A stretch of 64,000 bases of DNA from Carpediemonas membranifera (Eukaryota > Fornicata), in contig JAHDYR010000024.1 of the NCBI GenBank assembly GCA_019828565.1, positions 372,001 through 436,000 of the forward strand. Direction: 5' to 3'. How positions within the stretch are numbered: position 1 is the stretch's first letter; every line of letters begins with the position of its first letter. The notes under the pieces are model-generated. The model was not told where the DNA came from, searched no databases, and saw only the letters and a program-made list of their open reading frames with translations. Below, one piece after another: positions 41,401-51,500 of this stretch. The position numbers and the translations under genes are program-made.

Positions 41401-44400
41401 GCGTGTCAGCCGCGACCATGCAGCGGTTCACCAGGGGCATCCTCACCCAGCGTCGACTTGCCGAACAGCACCTGGCCGCTGCCAAGATCCAGGCAGCCTA
41501 CCACGGGAGCGTCTATCGGCAGACCCTCGCTACCCAGACGGACGCAGCAACGAAGATCGCCGCCGCACACCGCGCTGCGCAGTCCCGTAAGGCGCTGCTG
41601 GCGATGCAGGAGAACGCGCTGCTTATCCAGTCGGCCGTCCGGGGATTCTTGACTAAGACTGAGCTCACTGCCCAGCACGACGCCGCCCGCACCATCCAGG
41701 CGGCGTACCGCGTGCACCAGACTCGTGTTGCGAATGCCGAGAGGAGGGCTGCGGCGACTAAGATCGAAGCACTCTACAGGAGCCGGCGGGACCAGGAGCA
41801 GTTCAAGGCCCAGGCCGCCACTGCGACCAAGATGCAGGCCCTTGTCCGTGGCTTCCTCGCCCAAGCCATGGTGCGTCGGATGAACAGCGCTGCTACTGTC
41901 ATCCAGAAGGCCTACAGACGCTACGCCGCCCAGTCGTCCTTCCTCGAGCAGAAGGAGGCCGCCCGCACGCTACAGCGGCTGTACAGGAGACAGAAGGCCG
42001 AGGCCGTGTTCGCCGAGAAGCGCAACGCCGCGCTCCTGCTCCAGCGTGCCATCAGGGGCTACCAGACAACCCAGGAGAGCCAGCGCCGCACCGCCGCGGC
42101 GACTGTCATCCAGACCGCAGCCCGGGCCCGCCTTGCCAGAGACCGCGCCCATGCGGTCAGGGCGGCGGGACTGGTCCTCACGGCAGCGGGCCGCAGTTTC
42201 ATGGAACGGAAGAGGCAGGCCCAGATCCACGGGGCCGCCGCGACCATCCAGGCGGCGTGGCGGGCGCACTCCCAGCGGGGCGAGTACCTCCGTCTCCGGG
42301 AGAGCGCGCTCGTCCTGCACGCCGCAGCCCGCACTTTCCTGTTCAAACTCGAGCTGGCCAGAGAGTCTGCCGCCGCTGCCGTTATCCAGACAGCTTTCAG
42401 GGCCCATGCCTGCCGCAAGCAGGCCGCCGCAGAGACAGCCGGTGTTCTCCGCATCCAGACGCTCGTCCGTTCCCAGAAAGACAGGCTTCAGTACGCCAAG
42501 CAGCAGCGGGCCGCCCTTACTATCCAGAGGGCCATACGCCGCTACCAGACGGAGCAGGGCGTGGCCGCCATCGAGGAGGCCGCCACCGTCATCCAGACGG
42601 CCGTCAGAGCATGGCAGGCCCGGCGTCAGGTGGCAAGCCTGCGGTACGTGGCCGCCGTCATCACCACGGCAGCACACGGGCACGCCGACCGACTCTACGT
42701 CGACCGCCGCAACAAGGCAGCGACGCTTATCCAGTCGCTGTGGCGCGGACACCACGCCCGTGTGGAGTTCGCCGAGGCCAAGCAGGCTGCCCTCACAGTC
42801 CACGGCGCCGGTCGGATCCTACAGACCCGCGTTGCCCTCGACAAGGAGCGCAAGGCCGCCACTGCCATCCAGGCCCTGTACCGCGGCTACACTGTCCGGA
42901 AGTCGATCGCACTGCAGCAGACGGCGGCGCTCACTCTTCAGAAAAGCTACCGTCGCCGCCTTGTGATGAAGCAGGCGATCGCTATGGACGACGCGGCTGT
43001 ACTCCTGCAGGCGCTCTTCCTCAAGAAGATTGCCCAGAAGGACATGGCCGCCATGCACGGCCACATCCTCACCATCCAGCGCGTGTTCAGAGGCCACATG
43101 GCCAGGCAGCAGCTCAGGCGCATGGGAGAAGCCGCTACTACCGTCCAGACGGCCTGGCGGTGCTACAGTGCACGCACGAAGCTCGCCACGGCCAAGAGGG
43201 CTGTACTCCACATGCAGGCCGCCCAACGCGCCCATGGAGACCGGGCCGAGTTCCAGGCGAAGTCCCATGCTGCTAGCGTCATCCAGGCGTGGGCCCGCGG
43301 CACCCAGACCCGCCGCACTCTTGCTGCCAAGCACGCCGCGGCCATGACGGTGCAGGTGTGGTATCGCAACACCGTCAGTCGGAGAGAGGCTGGGTCCAGG
43401 GACGGGGCAGCGCTCGTCATTCAGAGGAGCTGGCGCACGCACGTTGAGGCAGACCGCTATCGGACCCTCGCCAAGGCGTCTGTGGTGCTCCAGGCAAACT
43501 ACCGCGGACACCTCGCCCGGCGCCGTCTGGCTGCCCTCAGGGACATCGTCCAGCTCGTCGCAGTCCGCCATATTGAGTACCGCGGTAGACTGGCAGCGGC
43601 AGAGCAGGAGGCCGCGGCGACGTGCATCCAGCGTGCCTACCGCGCCCACACCGCCCGGGTGCAGTACGCCAAGACCGTGCGCGCCGCATTGCTGCTCAAG
43701 ACGTATGTTCGCCGTTGGAAGCACGCCAAGGAGTTCACCGCCCAACGGGAGGCGGCGACCACGATCCAGCGCGTCTATCGCGCCCAGCAGGCCGGCCGCG
43801 AGCAGTCCATGTCGCTTTATACTGCCACACTCGTCCAGAAGTGGGTCAGGCAGTGCCGCGCCGCAGCACTCGTCACCCGCCGCAACAAGGCCGCGACCGT
43901 CATCCAGAGCCGCTGGCGCCGCGTCCTCGCCCAGCGTGCGGCTCAGAAGAGGGTCGAATCGATCGTGTTCCTGCAGGCCCACTGGCGCGGTGTTCTCGAG
44001 TTCAGACGCTGGGTCGTCGCTATGGAGCCGACACGCGCCGCCCAGACGGTCATCCGGCACTGCATTCACGACGCCATCTACTACCGGGACGACAAGAACA
44101 AGCCCGCGACCGAGATCCAGCGCATAGTCAGAGGCTTCCTTGCACGCCGCAGGGTACAGAGCATCCGAAAGCAGCGGCACGAGGCCGAGGTCCGCGGCAT
44201 CGTCGGCGCCATGTTCACGAGCTGCTTCACACGCGCCTTCGTTCAGTGCGAGCCCGATGCGGCCGCTGCCATCATCCACAACGGCATGGTCGGCATGAGA
44301 GACCGCCGCCGCGTCCGTGAGATGCGTCGGGCCATTAGAAGGGCGGAGGGCGAGCCCATTGCACGCCAGCTGGTCGAGCGCATGCTCAACGAAGTGGCGT

Positions 44401-45458
44401 ACGCGACGTACATCGAGGACGACACCTGCCGCATGGCCATCCACGCCGCCGTTGACGACGCCCACCTGCCCTCCGACTTGGCCCTGCTGGTTGACACCCG
44501 CGCCTCCACCTCCGGCCTGCCATCCCCCGCTCACCTACCCCGCCGCAAGCGTCTGCTTTCAGCGAGGGCGAGGCTGTCGATGCAGGAGACGACGAAGGCC
44601 TCGCCCCTTGGTGCCATTCCCGAGGCGATCCGCACTATCCCGCACCACAAGGAAGTTCAGCTCTCCCCGAGAACAAGCCGGCCCGCCACCAGGGGTACGC
44701 CAGTCTCCCGCATCAGAGAGGAGAGCCGCACCGAAAGCCCCTTCTTCCGGAACACGCCCGAGCCCGGCACTCCTACACGGACCAACTCCCGCCCCGCCAT
44801 CTTCCTGGACGACGCTCCCGCCAAGGAGGGTGTGGCGACCCCCAAGGGCGAGGAGACTGCCTTGTTCAAGCTACCGCCCCTATTCTATGAGGACGACCGA
44901 GACCTCGACCGGAAGCTCCGGCAGCAGGCCCTGCGCCGCTCTGGGGAGCTCTCCACCATCCTCGAGGACGCCAACGTGCCCCGGCCCAAGTCAGCCTCGC
45001 CCAGCCACGGCCCCAAGGCTCGTCTGCCCCGGGAACCGAGCCCGCCCCCGCTGACGGTCAACTCGACCATGCGTCGGACAGTGGCACGGGTCACCTCGCC
45101 CCCGCCGCCTCGCAACTACATGCCGGCCTACGACATGGCGCCCGAGCTGGACGAGGAGCTCGGAATGGAGCTTATCCAGGGCACAATGGGTCTGCCCGCG
45201 TTCGTTGCCACACAGGACGCGGAAGTCTCCGAAGCTAGCACACCAGTGGTCCGCAAGGAGGCGTACAAACCCTTCGAGCCCCAGCAACCCCCTGAGAGGG
45301 TCAACCCCGTTGTGAAGTCGCCATGGGCGCTTTCCCCAGATGCTAGCAGCATTCCAACTGTCATGGACATCGGAGCGAGTGTAATCGGGTCGACGGACAC
45401 GTTTGACGACGACGTACTTAGCCTGCGAGTGGGCAGCATTCAGTTCAGGGTTGACTGA
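38499..45458 (+). CDS. Giant TPR / IQ-repeat protein (ASPM-like array)
   Basis: A 2,319-residue protein in one uninterrupted frame. Residues 1-275 are helical with TPR-like pairs (A-x-x-x-x-x-Q-A-L and Y-H-N-L-A-T-A-Q). Residues 275-545 are Pro/Lys-rich and disordered. From about 545 to about 1,960 runs an almost continuous array of IQ-type motifs, [AV]-x-x-I-Q-x-x-x-R-[GR]-x-x-x-R, spaced about 22-25 residues, several dozen copies. The tail is Pro-rich and disordered. IQ motifs bind calmodulin or myosin light chains without or with calcium, and such arrays form rigid rods as in ASPM/Asp at spindle poles. Unlike ASPM it lacks an N-terminal ASH domain and a calponin-homology domain that I can see, so ASPM orthology is not claimed. 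Likely cytoskeletal. It converges with the lipid-transfer gene, 68 bp apart. Confidence 0.8.
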   Translation: MEQCERDARHALERGKYMTFIDKLVTLFEMKKQKLGVEHPDTLQSVEYLVESANTAAMYYLNTAKPGGKGKPSTKINNAFTLLKIAEEHTKVEVTKGPDGRSTFQRRILLRMTTYLNLSHYFRARGKYNAAKDHAQQALRIEKKYKESSDPGAAHLSLAGIMSKLGNHDEALQHSRAAVRILLEVQQDLDSELTAGAVDEDDLAERRAHLGRSLTTAYHNLATAQLATKTGDAVDSHERALRAAEFYLGPEDRMTRRMRAALESSLAASVRHGENVVNTKLPPLGGGLAKDEPTFVLPPIDPGFVKTQRPLSANTAAMGLPAMKAANSKPTPEIADITDTAECRPRRTHKRRKTPAPKLKPSRLTSDVLAGELSQTSRVLQEAADLNTTRPADTLVVDDLRDVPELGPPDGPAAPMSALARSRRLSITEMTVTAKRPTKPARPMELSARMEELAQPRPVTAPFPPSTPLAVEASPARRKKMTLMSPVRISTPPLPKKMVPGALADSLERSAQARRGLTFESYPVKPTDTTRKSAIRLVLAARQALNEERAAVVIQAVVRGFLVRARVRREIAAMRFKMANNIQRVYRGYMCRRELVPMRRNAAVLTSGVRGMLQRKENERRLAGTVAIQRVFRGAKQRRRAAQEEYAAVKIQRAVRGMIQRHKLQREMGAAMILQTAWRGYKERVLAYQKLRKAVLAMQAYHRGQATRIELEAKNLAAAYLQAIMRGWVARQRYLKQRDAAILFQRIHRGRMLRRRHEFTLYAGQKVTEAIMANYYRAHYARQRQAALTLHRVARGFLDRCYVKRRVVASRVIQRSWRGFADRMELSGQHTAAAVVQATWRSYAARKLIREMHSAATLIQRQTRIALAQRRVARRNEAALTIQRVLRGHLDRNKVRTMRTAGALMSRVFRGGLSRGQVRRMRRVTTLLQAAHRANKSRAEHEEWRRRVVIAQAAARGFQARERAEKMRVSAATMQRFTRGILTQRRLAEQHLAAAKIQAAYHGSVYRQTLATQTDAATKIAAAHRAAQSRKALLAMQENALLIQSAVRGFLTKTELTAQHDAARTIQAAYRVHQTRVANAERRAAATKIEALYRSRRDQEQFKAQAATATKMQALVRGFLAQAMVRRMNSAATVIQKAYRRYAAQSSFLEQKEAARTLQRLYRRQKAEAVFAEKRNAALLLQRAIRGYQTTQESQRRTAAATVIQTAARARLARDRAHAVRAAGLVLTAAGRSFMERKRQAQIHGAAATIQAAWRAHSQRGEYLRLRESALVLHAAARTFLFKLELARESAAAAVIQTAFRAHACRKQAAAETAGVLRIQTLVRSQKDRLQYAKQQRAALTIQRAIRRYQTEQGVAAIEEAATVIQTAVRAWQARRQVASLRYVAAVITTAAHGHADRLYVDRRNKAATLIQSLWRGHHARVEFAEAKQAALTVHGAGRILQTRVALDKERKAATAIQALYRGYTVRKSIALQQTAALTLQKSYRRRLVMKQAIAMDDAAVLLQALFLKKIAQKDMAAMHGHILTIQRVFRGHMARQQLRRMGEAATTVQTAWRCYSARTKLATAKRAVLHMQAAQRAHGDRAEFQAKSHAASVIQAWARGTQTRRTLAAKHAAAMTVQVWYRNTVSRREAGSRDGAALVIQRSWRTHVEADRYRTLAKASVVLQANYRGHLARRRLAALRDIVQLVAVRHIEYRGRLAAAEQEAAATCIQRAYRAHTARVQYAKTVRAALLLKTYVRRWKHAKEFTAQREAATTIQRVYRAQQAGREQSMSLYTATLVQKWVRQCRAAALVTRRNKAATVIQSRWRRVLAQRAAQKRVESIVFLQAHWRGVLEFRRWVVAMEPTRAAQTVIRHCIHDAIYYRDDKNKPATEIQRIVRGFLARRRVQSIRKQRHEAEVRGIVGAMFTSCFTRAFVQCEPDAAAAIIHNGMVGMRDRRRVREMRRAIRRAEGEPIARQLVERMLNEVAYATYIEDDTCRMAIHAAVDDAHLPSDLALLVDTRASTSGLPSPAHLPRRKRLLSARARLSMQETTKASPLGAIPEAIRTIPHHKEVQLSPRTSRPATRGTPVSRIREESRTESPFFRNTPEPGTPTRTNSRPAIFLDDAPAKEGVATPKGEETALFKLPPLFYEDDRDLDRKLRQQALRRSGELSTILEDANVPRPKSASPSHGPKARLPREPSPPPLTVNSTMRRTVARVTSPPPPRNYMPAYDMAPELDEELGMELIQGTMGLPAFVATQDAEVSEASTPVVRKEAYKPFEPQQPPERVNPVVKSPWALSPDASSIPTVMDIGASVIGSTDTFDDDVLSLRVGSIQFRVD

Positions 45459-45526
45459 GGCTATGTAGCCATAAATTCTTACGATTCATGTTTATTGGAG
45501 AGAGATGCTGTATTTATCTATTCGAT

Positions 45527-48500
45527 TTACCTAAGTCGACCCTGTACGACGTTAATACCAACGTTAACAACCCCCAGTATCTTCTCCAAGTAAATGACGA
45601 CATGCTCATGCATAGCAGCCTGTAGCTGGTTGCCGTCCGGATCGAGGCCCAGTTTGCCCAGTACCCAACCCGTTGAGGGCGTCAGGTCGCCGAGCACCTC
45701 GAGCTGAGGTGACAGCACGAAGCGCTTGTTATCATATTCCCGTTCCATACGAGCCACAGCAACAGGCTCGTCCCGCCTGAACTGCGCCTTGAGATCGCTG
45801 CCGAGCAACGTGATGATACGACGCAAGAGTGTGTATGAACCACCGTTGAGCGTCACAAAGATGGGCTGAGGGAAGTGGGAGAGGAAGTAGACGCCCAGCT
45901 CCCTGGCGCCGAGCTCTCTCTGGGTGATAAATGATGCAGAGGGACGGGTCTGCTCTGCGTCAGACGCGACTCTGAATATCAGGATCGAGTGCGACTTGCT
46001 GGCCCGCCCCTTGGCCTGGCTGACGGTCACGTGCTCGAGGAAAGATCGGGCGGTCGTCATCTGCAACTGCGTGTTAACCGAGGCCGTCGGTGCGGTACGG
46101 ACAACCTGTGAGAACGACAGCTCGAGCTGCTCAGAGGCTAGGCGGATGGAAGTGGGGTTGGCTCTGGAGTTCTCAAAGAGGCCGAGACTCAGGATGCCGA
46201 CGCTCAGCGTCATGCGGCCCTCGCACATGGGCGGTTGCTTCACGCGCGTCTTCATGCGCCGGTGGCGTGGCTTCTTGGCCCGATCAGACTTGCCTGCCGC
46301 GATCTTCTGGCGAATGGTGCGACTCAGCGAGCTGACAGCGCCAGCAATGGCCGATGCCGAGACGGTGGTCGCCTCGGCGTTGGCCCTGCCAATCTGGATG
46401 TCTGACCTGAAAGCAGTGGTTCCGTCGTTGGGGATCGTGACAAGTGTGAAAGAGAGGTCGCAGACGTCCGCAGACTGCAGCTCCCCGCCGTCGACAGCGA
46501 GCCTGTTCACCAGAAGTCTGAAGCCCAACTGTCTGAAGTCTCGGATGGTCATGCCGTGGGCGGAGAGGCCTGGGAACTCCGGAGTGCCGGCAATAGTGAC
46601 AATCGTGGGGGAAGACGACATTCCGGTGAACTCAGTGGCGAGCGACGCCTCACGGACGTCTGAGTCGAGCACCAGGGGTCTACCGCGGACGTTGGGCGAG
46701 GACACGCGGATGATGGCGCCGTCGGCGGCGATCTTCGTGTGCCCGAACCCGTCGATGAGGTTGACGCGTAGCTCGGCCTTGTGGACGTTGGCCAAGAGAC
46801 AGAAGACGGCGCTGGACCCGCCTTGGCCCTCCTCGGCAGTGGCGCTGTGGGTCGACGTGCCAGTGCCAGTGGCGGAGGCCGACTCATCTGCGAACGACCT
46901 CATTGCCGACAGCTGAGCCGTCCAGGTGCGGTAGAGGTTGAACACCTCGTCGAGCATGGCGACGTTGAGAACAGAGTCGAGCCGCTCAAGGTCGAACGAG
47001 ACGCTGACGAAAGGAGGGACGCCGGTGGGCATGGATGCGGCGAGGGACAGGGTGAGGCCGATGAGGTCGAGAGAGAGCGGCTTGTCGAACACAGTGCGGA
47101 CAGCGACCTCGCCCGCCCTGGCCACACGAGAGAATAGGTGGGGCAGCATCAATGCGACAGACACCAGCCTGACGCCGTTCGGGAAGGACTGTGTCGCCGA
47201 GGCCTGGAGGGGCAGGCGGGTGCCGAGCTGCAGGTTGACCGTCGAATACTCTCCCGATACGAGGGTGACCGACTGCGGCTGGATGGTCAGCACTGCTGTC
47301 ACCCGCTTGTTGGCGATAGACGAGCTGGCGTCGTCGGCGGCGTGGGTAGCCGCCTCGAGACGGGCGACCTTCTTCCCCTTGGCGGCCTGGGCGAGGGCTG
47401 CGAGCTCAGCACGGACCTGTGCGAGGAATATGAAGAGGGATGACGGCACATCGTTGTGGGTTGTGGCGACGTCGCACAGAACAAACACCTCGCCAGGGGA
47501 GAAAAGCGTGGCCGCCTCGGACACGTAACGGCCGTCGACTGAGACGTCTGGGGCCATTAGGGTGAACAGGGGCCCGGCAGTGTCAGAGTGCACCGCGGTA
47601 AACTCGAAGCCCGCGATCATGCAGGTCAGCTCGGCCTGGAGGCCCCGGGGTGACGTCGGTGAGTCGACGCTGGACACTGAGCCGCCAGAAGGAGCGCGAG
47701 CTGACCGTTCGATGCCGACCCAGGCCTGTACTGCACGGAGTCCGGCCCCAACAGCTGCGGCGCTGAAGATGCAGCGGGGCCGCTCGGGGACGGCGAAGGT
47801 CACTGCTACGGCAACACTCTCAGCTGTGAGTGAGGCGCCGACCTCGACTGCAACCACTGGCGCCGTCATCGAGGCCACTGGATCCGGGGCGTTGGTCTTG
47901 ACGAGGGCCAGCTCTACATCACGCAGGGAGACGCGGTGGGCGGTGACGAGGCCGTTAGCCCCGCCCAGAGTGCCGCTGATGCCGCAGCCCGGGATGGTAA
48001 GCACAGCGTCGTCCCCAGCCCCCGAGAGGATGCGGGCGGCGACGGAGTTGACCTCTAGGGCCCATGAAGCGGTCGATCGGCGGGCCCGTCTCAGCGTCTT
48101 GTTGATCTGCCGCGGCCTCACAGCCTTGGTGCCCTCTATCGCCTCTAGGACTGCGGGTAGGGCGCTGTCGACGAGACGCAGGACCACCGGGTGGACTACC
48201 ACGGCGGTCTCAGCAACAACGGCGTCGGCGTGGATGCCGGCTACTGAGGCCATGACTGAGCCCGTCGCGGAGGTGTGCAGCCAGGCGGACACGGATGTCA
48301 GGGCGACCTCCTCGCCGCACTCGACTGTGAACCCGGACTGGTCCGCCAGCATGGTAGGCACAGGGTCTACGAGACGGGGGACGGGGCCAATGTGGTTGTG
48401 GAGAGCCAGGGCGATGCTGGGGAGCTCGAACGCCGCCCGTTTATCCCTGGGGTCGACTACGGCCCGGGCATCACCGACAGCGACGGTAGCAATCGCCCCG

Positions 48501-51500
48501 GGGAGGGCGAGGGTCAGCGTACATCCCCGTGTCACCGCTGACAGGGCCATAGGGAGGTTCATGGTCCTGCTGGGGCGTCTGGTCTTGCGGCGTCGGGGCA
48601 CATGGTCGGTTTCAATCCTTGGCAGTGACCGGGAAAGCACGAGCAGTTCCGAGAGCACAGCAACGGGCAGGCTGAGCTGGATGTGGTCTGCCTCGACTGC
48701 CAGGGCGGGGACACCGCTGGCCTCCAGTAGTCCGACAACCCTCAGCCCTGGTAAAGGGAGGTAGACCTTGCCAGTCGGGGTGACGCCCGAGAGCTCGAGG
48801 CCCCGGACGGTGGTGACAACGCGGACAGCCTTGCTGGCAGAGACGGCCGCGGAGATGCCGGGGACGACCACGGCGAGGGAGACCGGGCCGCGGGTGTGGT
48901 TGACTGCCACCCGGGCGATGTCAGCGGTGAGGGTGGCGGGCACGCGGCTGAATATGGCCGGCACGGCGATGGTCTTGGAGGTCGTCAGGGTGGCTGGGAC
49001 AGCGACGGCCTTCTTGGCACCGGGCAGACAGAGCACCTCGGGCAGGTCGACGTCGACACCGGCCACGGTCACGCCGCACGTGGCCAGCAGGGAGGGGTGT
49101 CTAGTCACTGCGACGAACAGGGCGGGGCGGGTGACACTGAGGTCCGCCAGACCCTTCATGGCGGCGGACATGGTACCGGCCGTGACGACGACAGACACGG
49201 CCTCCATGCCCGCCTGCACGGAGACGTCGAACGGGGCAGCCTCTGCGGTCACCCTGCTCGCCGTGGCGACTTCGACCCGCCCTATCTGGCCGGTCAGGCA
49301 CAGTTCCCGGCCGACGCCGTCTGTCGTGGGCTTGGGGGTCTTGGCCGTCAGCGGACTGAGCATGACCGCGCTGGGCCGCTGGACGAGGCCGAGCTCGTCG
49401 TATAGGTCGGCCTTGGTGGGGGTGCTGCACTTGCGGAGCTGCGTGGCGAACTGGGGCGCGGTGCTGATGTCGCTGTCGATAACTGCACTGTCAAGACGGA
49501 CGTCCGCGTTGATGAGCTCTCTACCTCTCGCCGCTACGGCCAGCGGCCCCATCCTGCAGCCCACGACGCCGTTTTCGTCGGCATACCGTGCGCTGATCGA
49601 CCCGACATGCGCGGATACGTCCAGGAAGGCAGGATCTGACACAGCACCGCCATCTCTGGAGAGACTGACAGCGAGAGCGACGTACTTGGCGAGAGCCACG
49701 GCGTTGGCAGCGGCCGCAGTGGCGCTGATATCTACTGTCCTCACGTTGACCGCGGCAGCGATGCGGTCTGCCTTCTGCAGCGTCAGAGTGGGGTGGGCTA
49801 TCACCAGTCTGTGTGTCTCGACCGCGGACGTCGGCTCGGCCTGGTGCCCCGTGAGGACCAGGGCTGGCACAGTCGCCTTGAGTGTGAGCTCCCGCCCCTG
49901 CATGAGGATCAAGTCAGATGTGGGGGCGGTGAGGCTCTCGCCAATGGACGGGCCGTCGTCCAGCCGCATGTCCACCCTCACCGCGATGGGGGCCGAGACG
50001 TGTACGATTCGGACCGACGGATCCTCGTCATCCTCGTCATCGTCGGGCAGCTCCCCCGGGCCCCTCGGGAGTCGGCCCGCAAGGTCGATGGCGATGGCAA
50101 TGGCAGGCGGGGTGGCGCTGACGCTGCACACCTCGAGCTCCACGGCCACCCTGGTCCTCTTGGGGCCTGGGGGCGGGCACTCCACAGTGTCGGGGGGCGC
50201 CTCATCGGGGCAGGCGGTTGGGTCGATCTGCGGAATCCGCTGCAGCATCGGCACCGTCTTCGCAGTGTTGGGCGGGGAAGGTACCTCGTTCACCACAGGC
50301 GGTGGGGGGAGTACGAAGGTGACTGCGGCAGTCCGATTGAACCCGCGGTTCCGGTTATGTAGCCGCAGTTTAGCCCGGGGCAGCCCGTCGGGCCGGTACA
50401 GACAAGGCGGGCAGGGTGTGTCCACGTCAGAGCAGGCGGACATGAAGCTCTCCGTGTCGTCGTCGTCGGCGTCAAGTGGGACAAGTCGGGACCATATCTG
50501 GTCATGGAAGGCGAGGAACGCTTGCTGGGCCTTCATGGCTGACGAGTGGCCGGGCAGCAGTGTCTCTAGGTGCACTGTGCCGCCGAGCTCCATGTCTGCG
50601 ACTGTGACGAAGTCGTCACCAGACCGGGGCGATAGGATGGTCAGCCGGGCATCGGGGACGGCCGCTCGGACTGTCTTGGAGGCGTCCTTGCTCATGACTG
50701 CGGTGATGTCGACAGCTGCACCGCCGCCGATGTCTGCGTTGACAAGATACGCTACAGCCTGGTGCTGCTCGACGATGAGGGCGACGCTGGTCCGACCAAC
50801 GGTGACGCTGCCGTCCATGGGCCTCAGTCTCTTCCTTTTGGGTTCGATGCTGATGCTGGGGCGACCTAGCTGTGCGAACGACATCTCTGGCGAGTTGACG
50901 ATGACGGTGTCGTCCGAGTTAACACTGGCACTGCTGTTCCTACGCACCATACGCTCCCGGGAGAATGACTCGACGAAGTCTGACGCCGCCGTGGACATTA
51001 GAATAGCGTCGTCCAGGGCGACATGGCCCGTGATGTTACCCACGTCCGCAGCGTACCGGCTGTAGTACTCTGTTCGCTGGTTCGGTCGTCTGGAGTCGTC
51101 AGCCTCGACCTGTGCGGGCAGACACACCGCCCTGCCCGGACTCCCGAGCGATGTAAACTGGAAGGCCAGGGCGGACACCGTGAGATGGGTTAGACTCGTG
51201 TGGGCGGGGGTAATCACCAACGGCGACGTGTCGACTGCTACATCCAGACTGTTGTAGCTACGATCGATGCTGGCGACAATGTCTGGAGTCGTTAGCGTGA
51301 GGCACGGCGCGTCATGCAGCAGCAGTGTCACTGATGGTGAGTCGGCCACCACAGAGAATAGCAGCCGGCCCTTGTTCATAAGCGGACTATCATCACCCCG
51401 CATGTCCCTCGCCGCAAGGTCCCTGGCGAGTCTGGTCGCCCTCAGCTCGGGCCAGCGGTTGTTGTCGCCGTTGGTCTCGAAGTACTCCTCAGAACAAGGG

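Noticed and set aside
39627-44534. Long antisense frames (for example 414 and 571 codons) opposite the IQ gene
   Set aside because: They are shadows of a GC-rich repetitive coding sequence. Their composition mirrors the IQ repeats and they have no motif.
38499-45458. Calling the IQ protein an ASPM orthologue or an unconventional myosin
   Set aside because: No motor domain, no calponin-homology domain and no ASH domain are visible; only the IQ array is shared.
47562-51065. Long plus-strand frames opposite the lipid-transfer gene
   Set aside because: Same reason: Ala/Thr/Ser-rich shadows of the sense strand.
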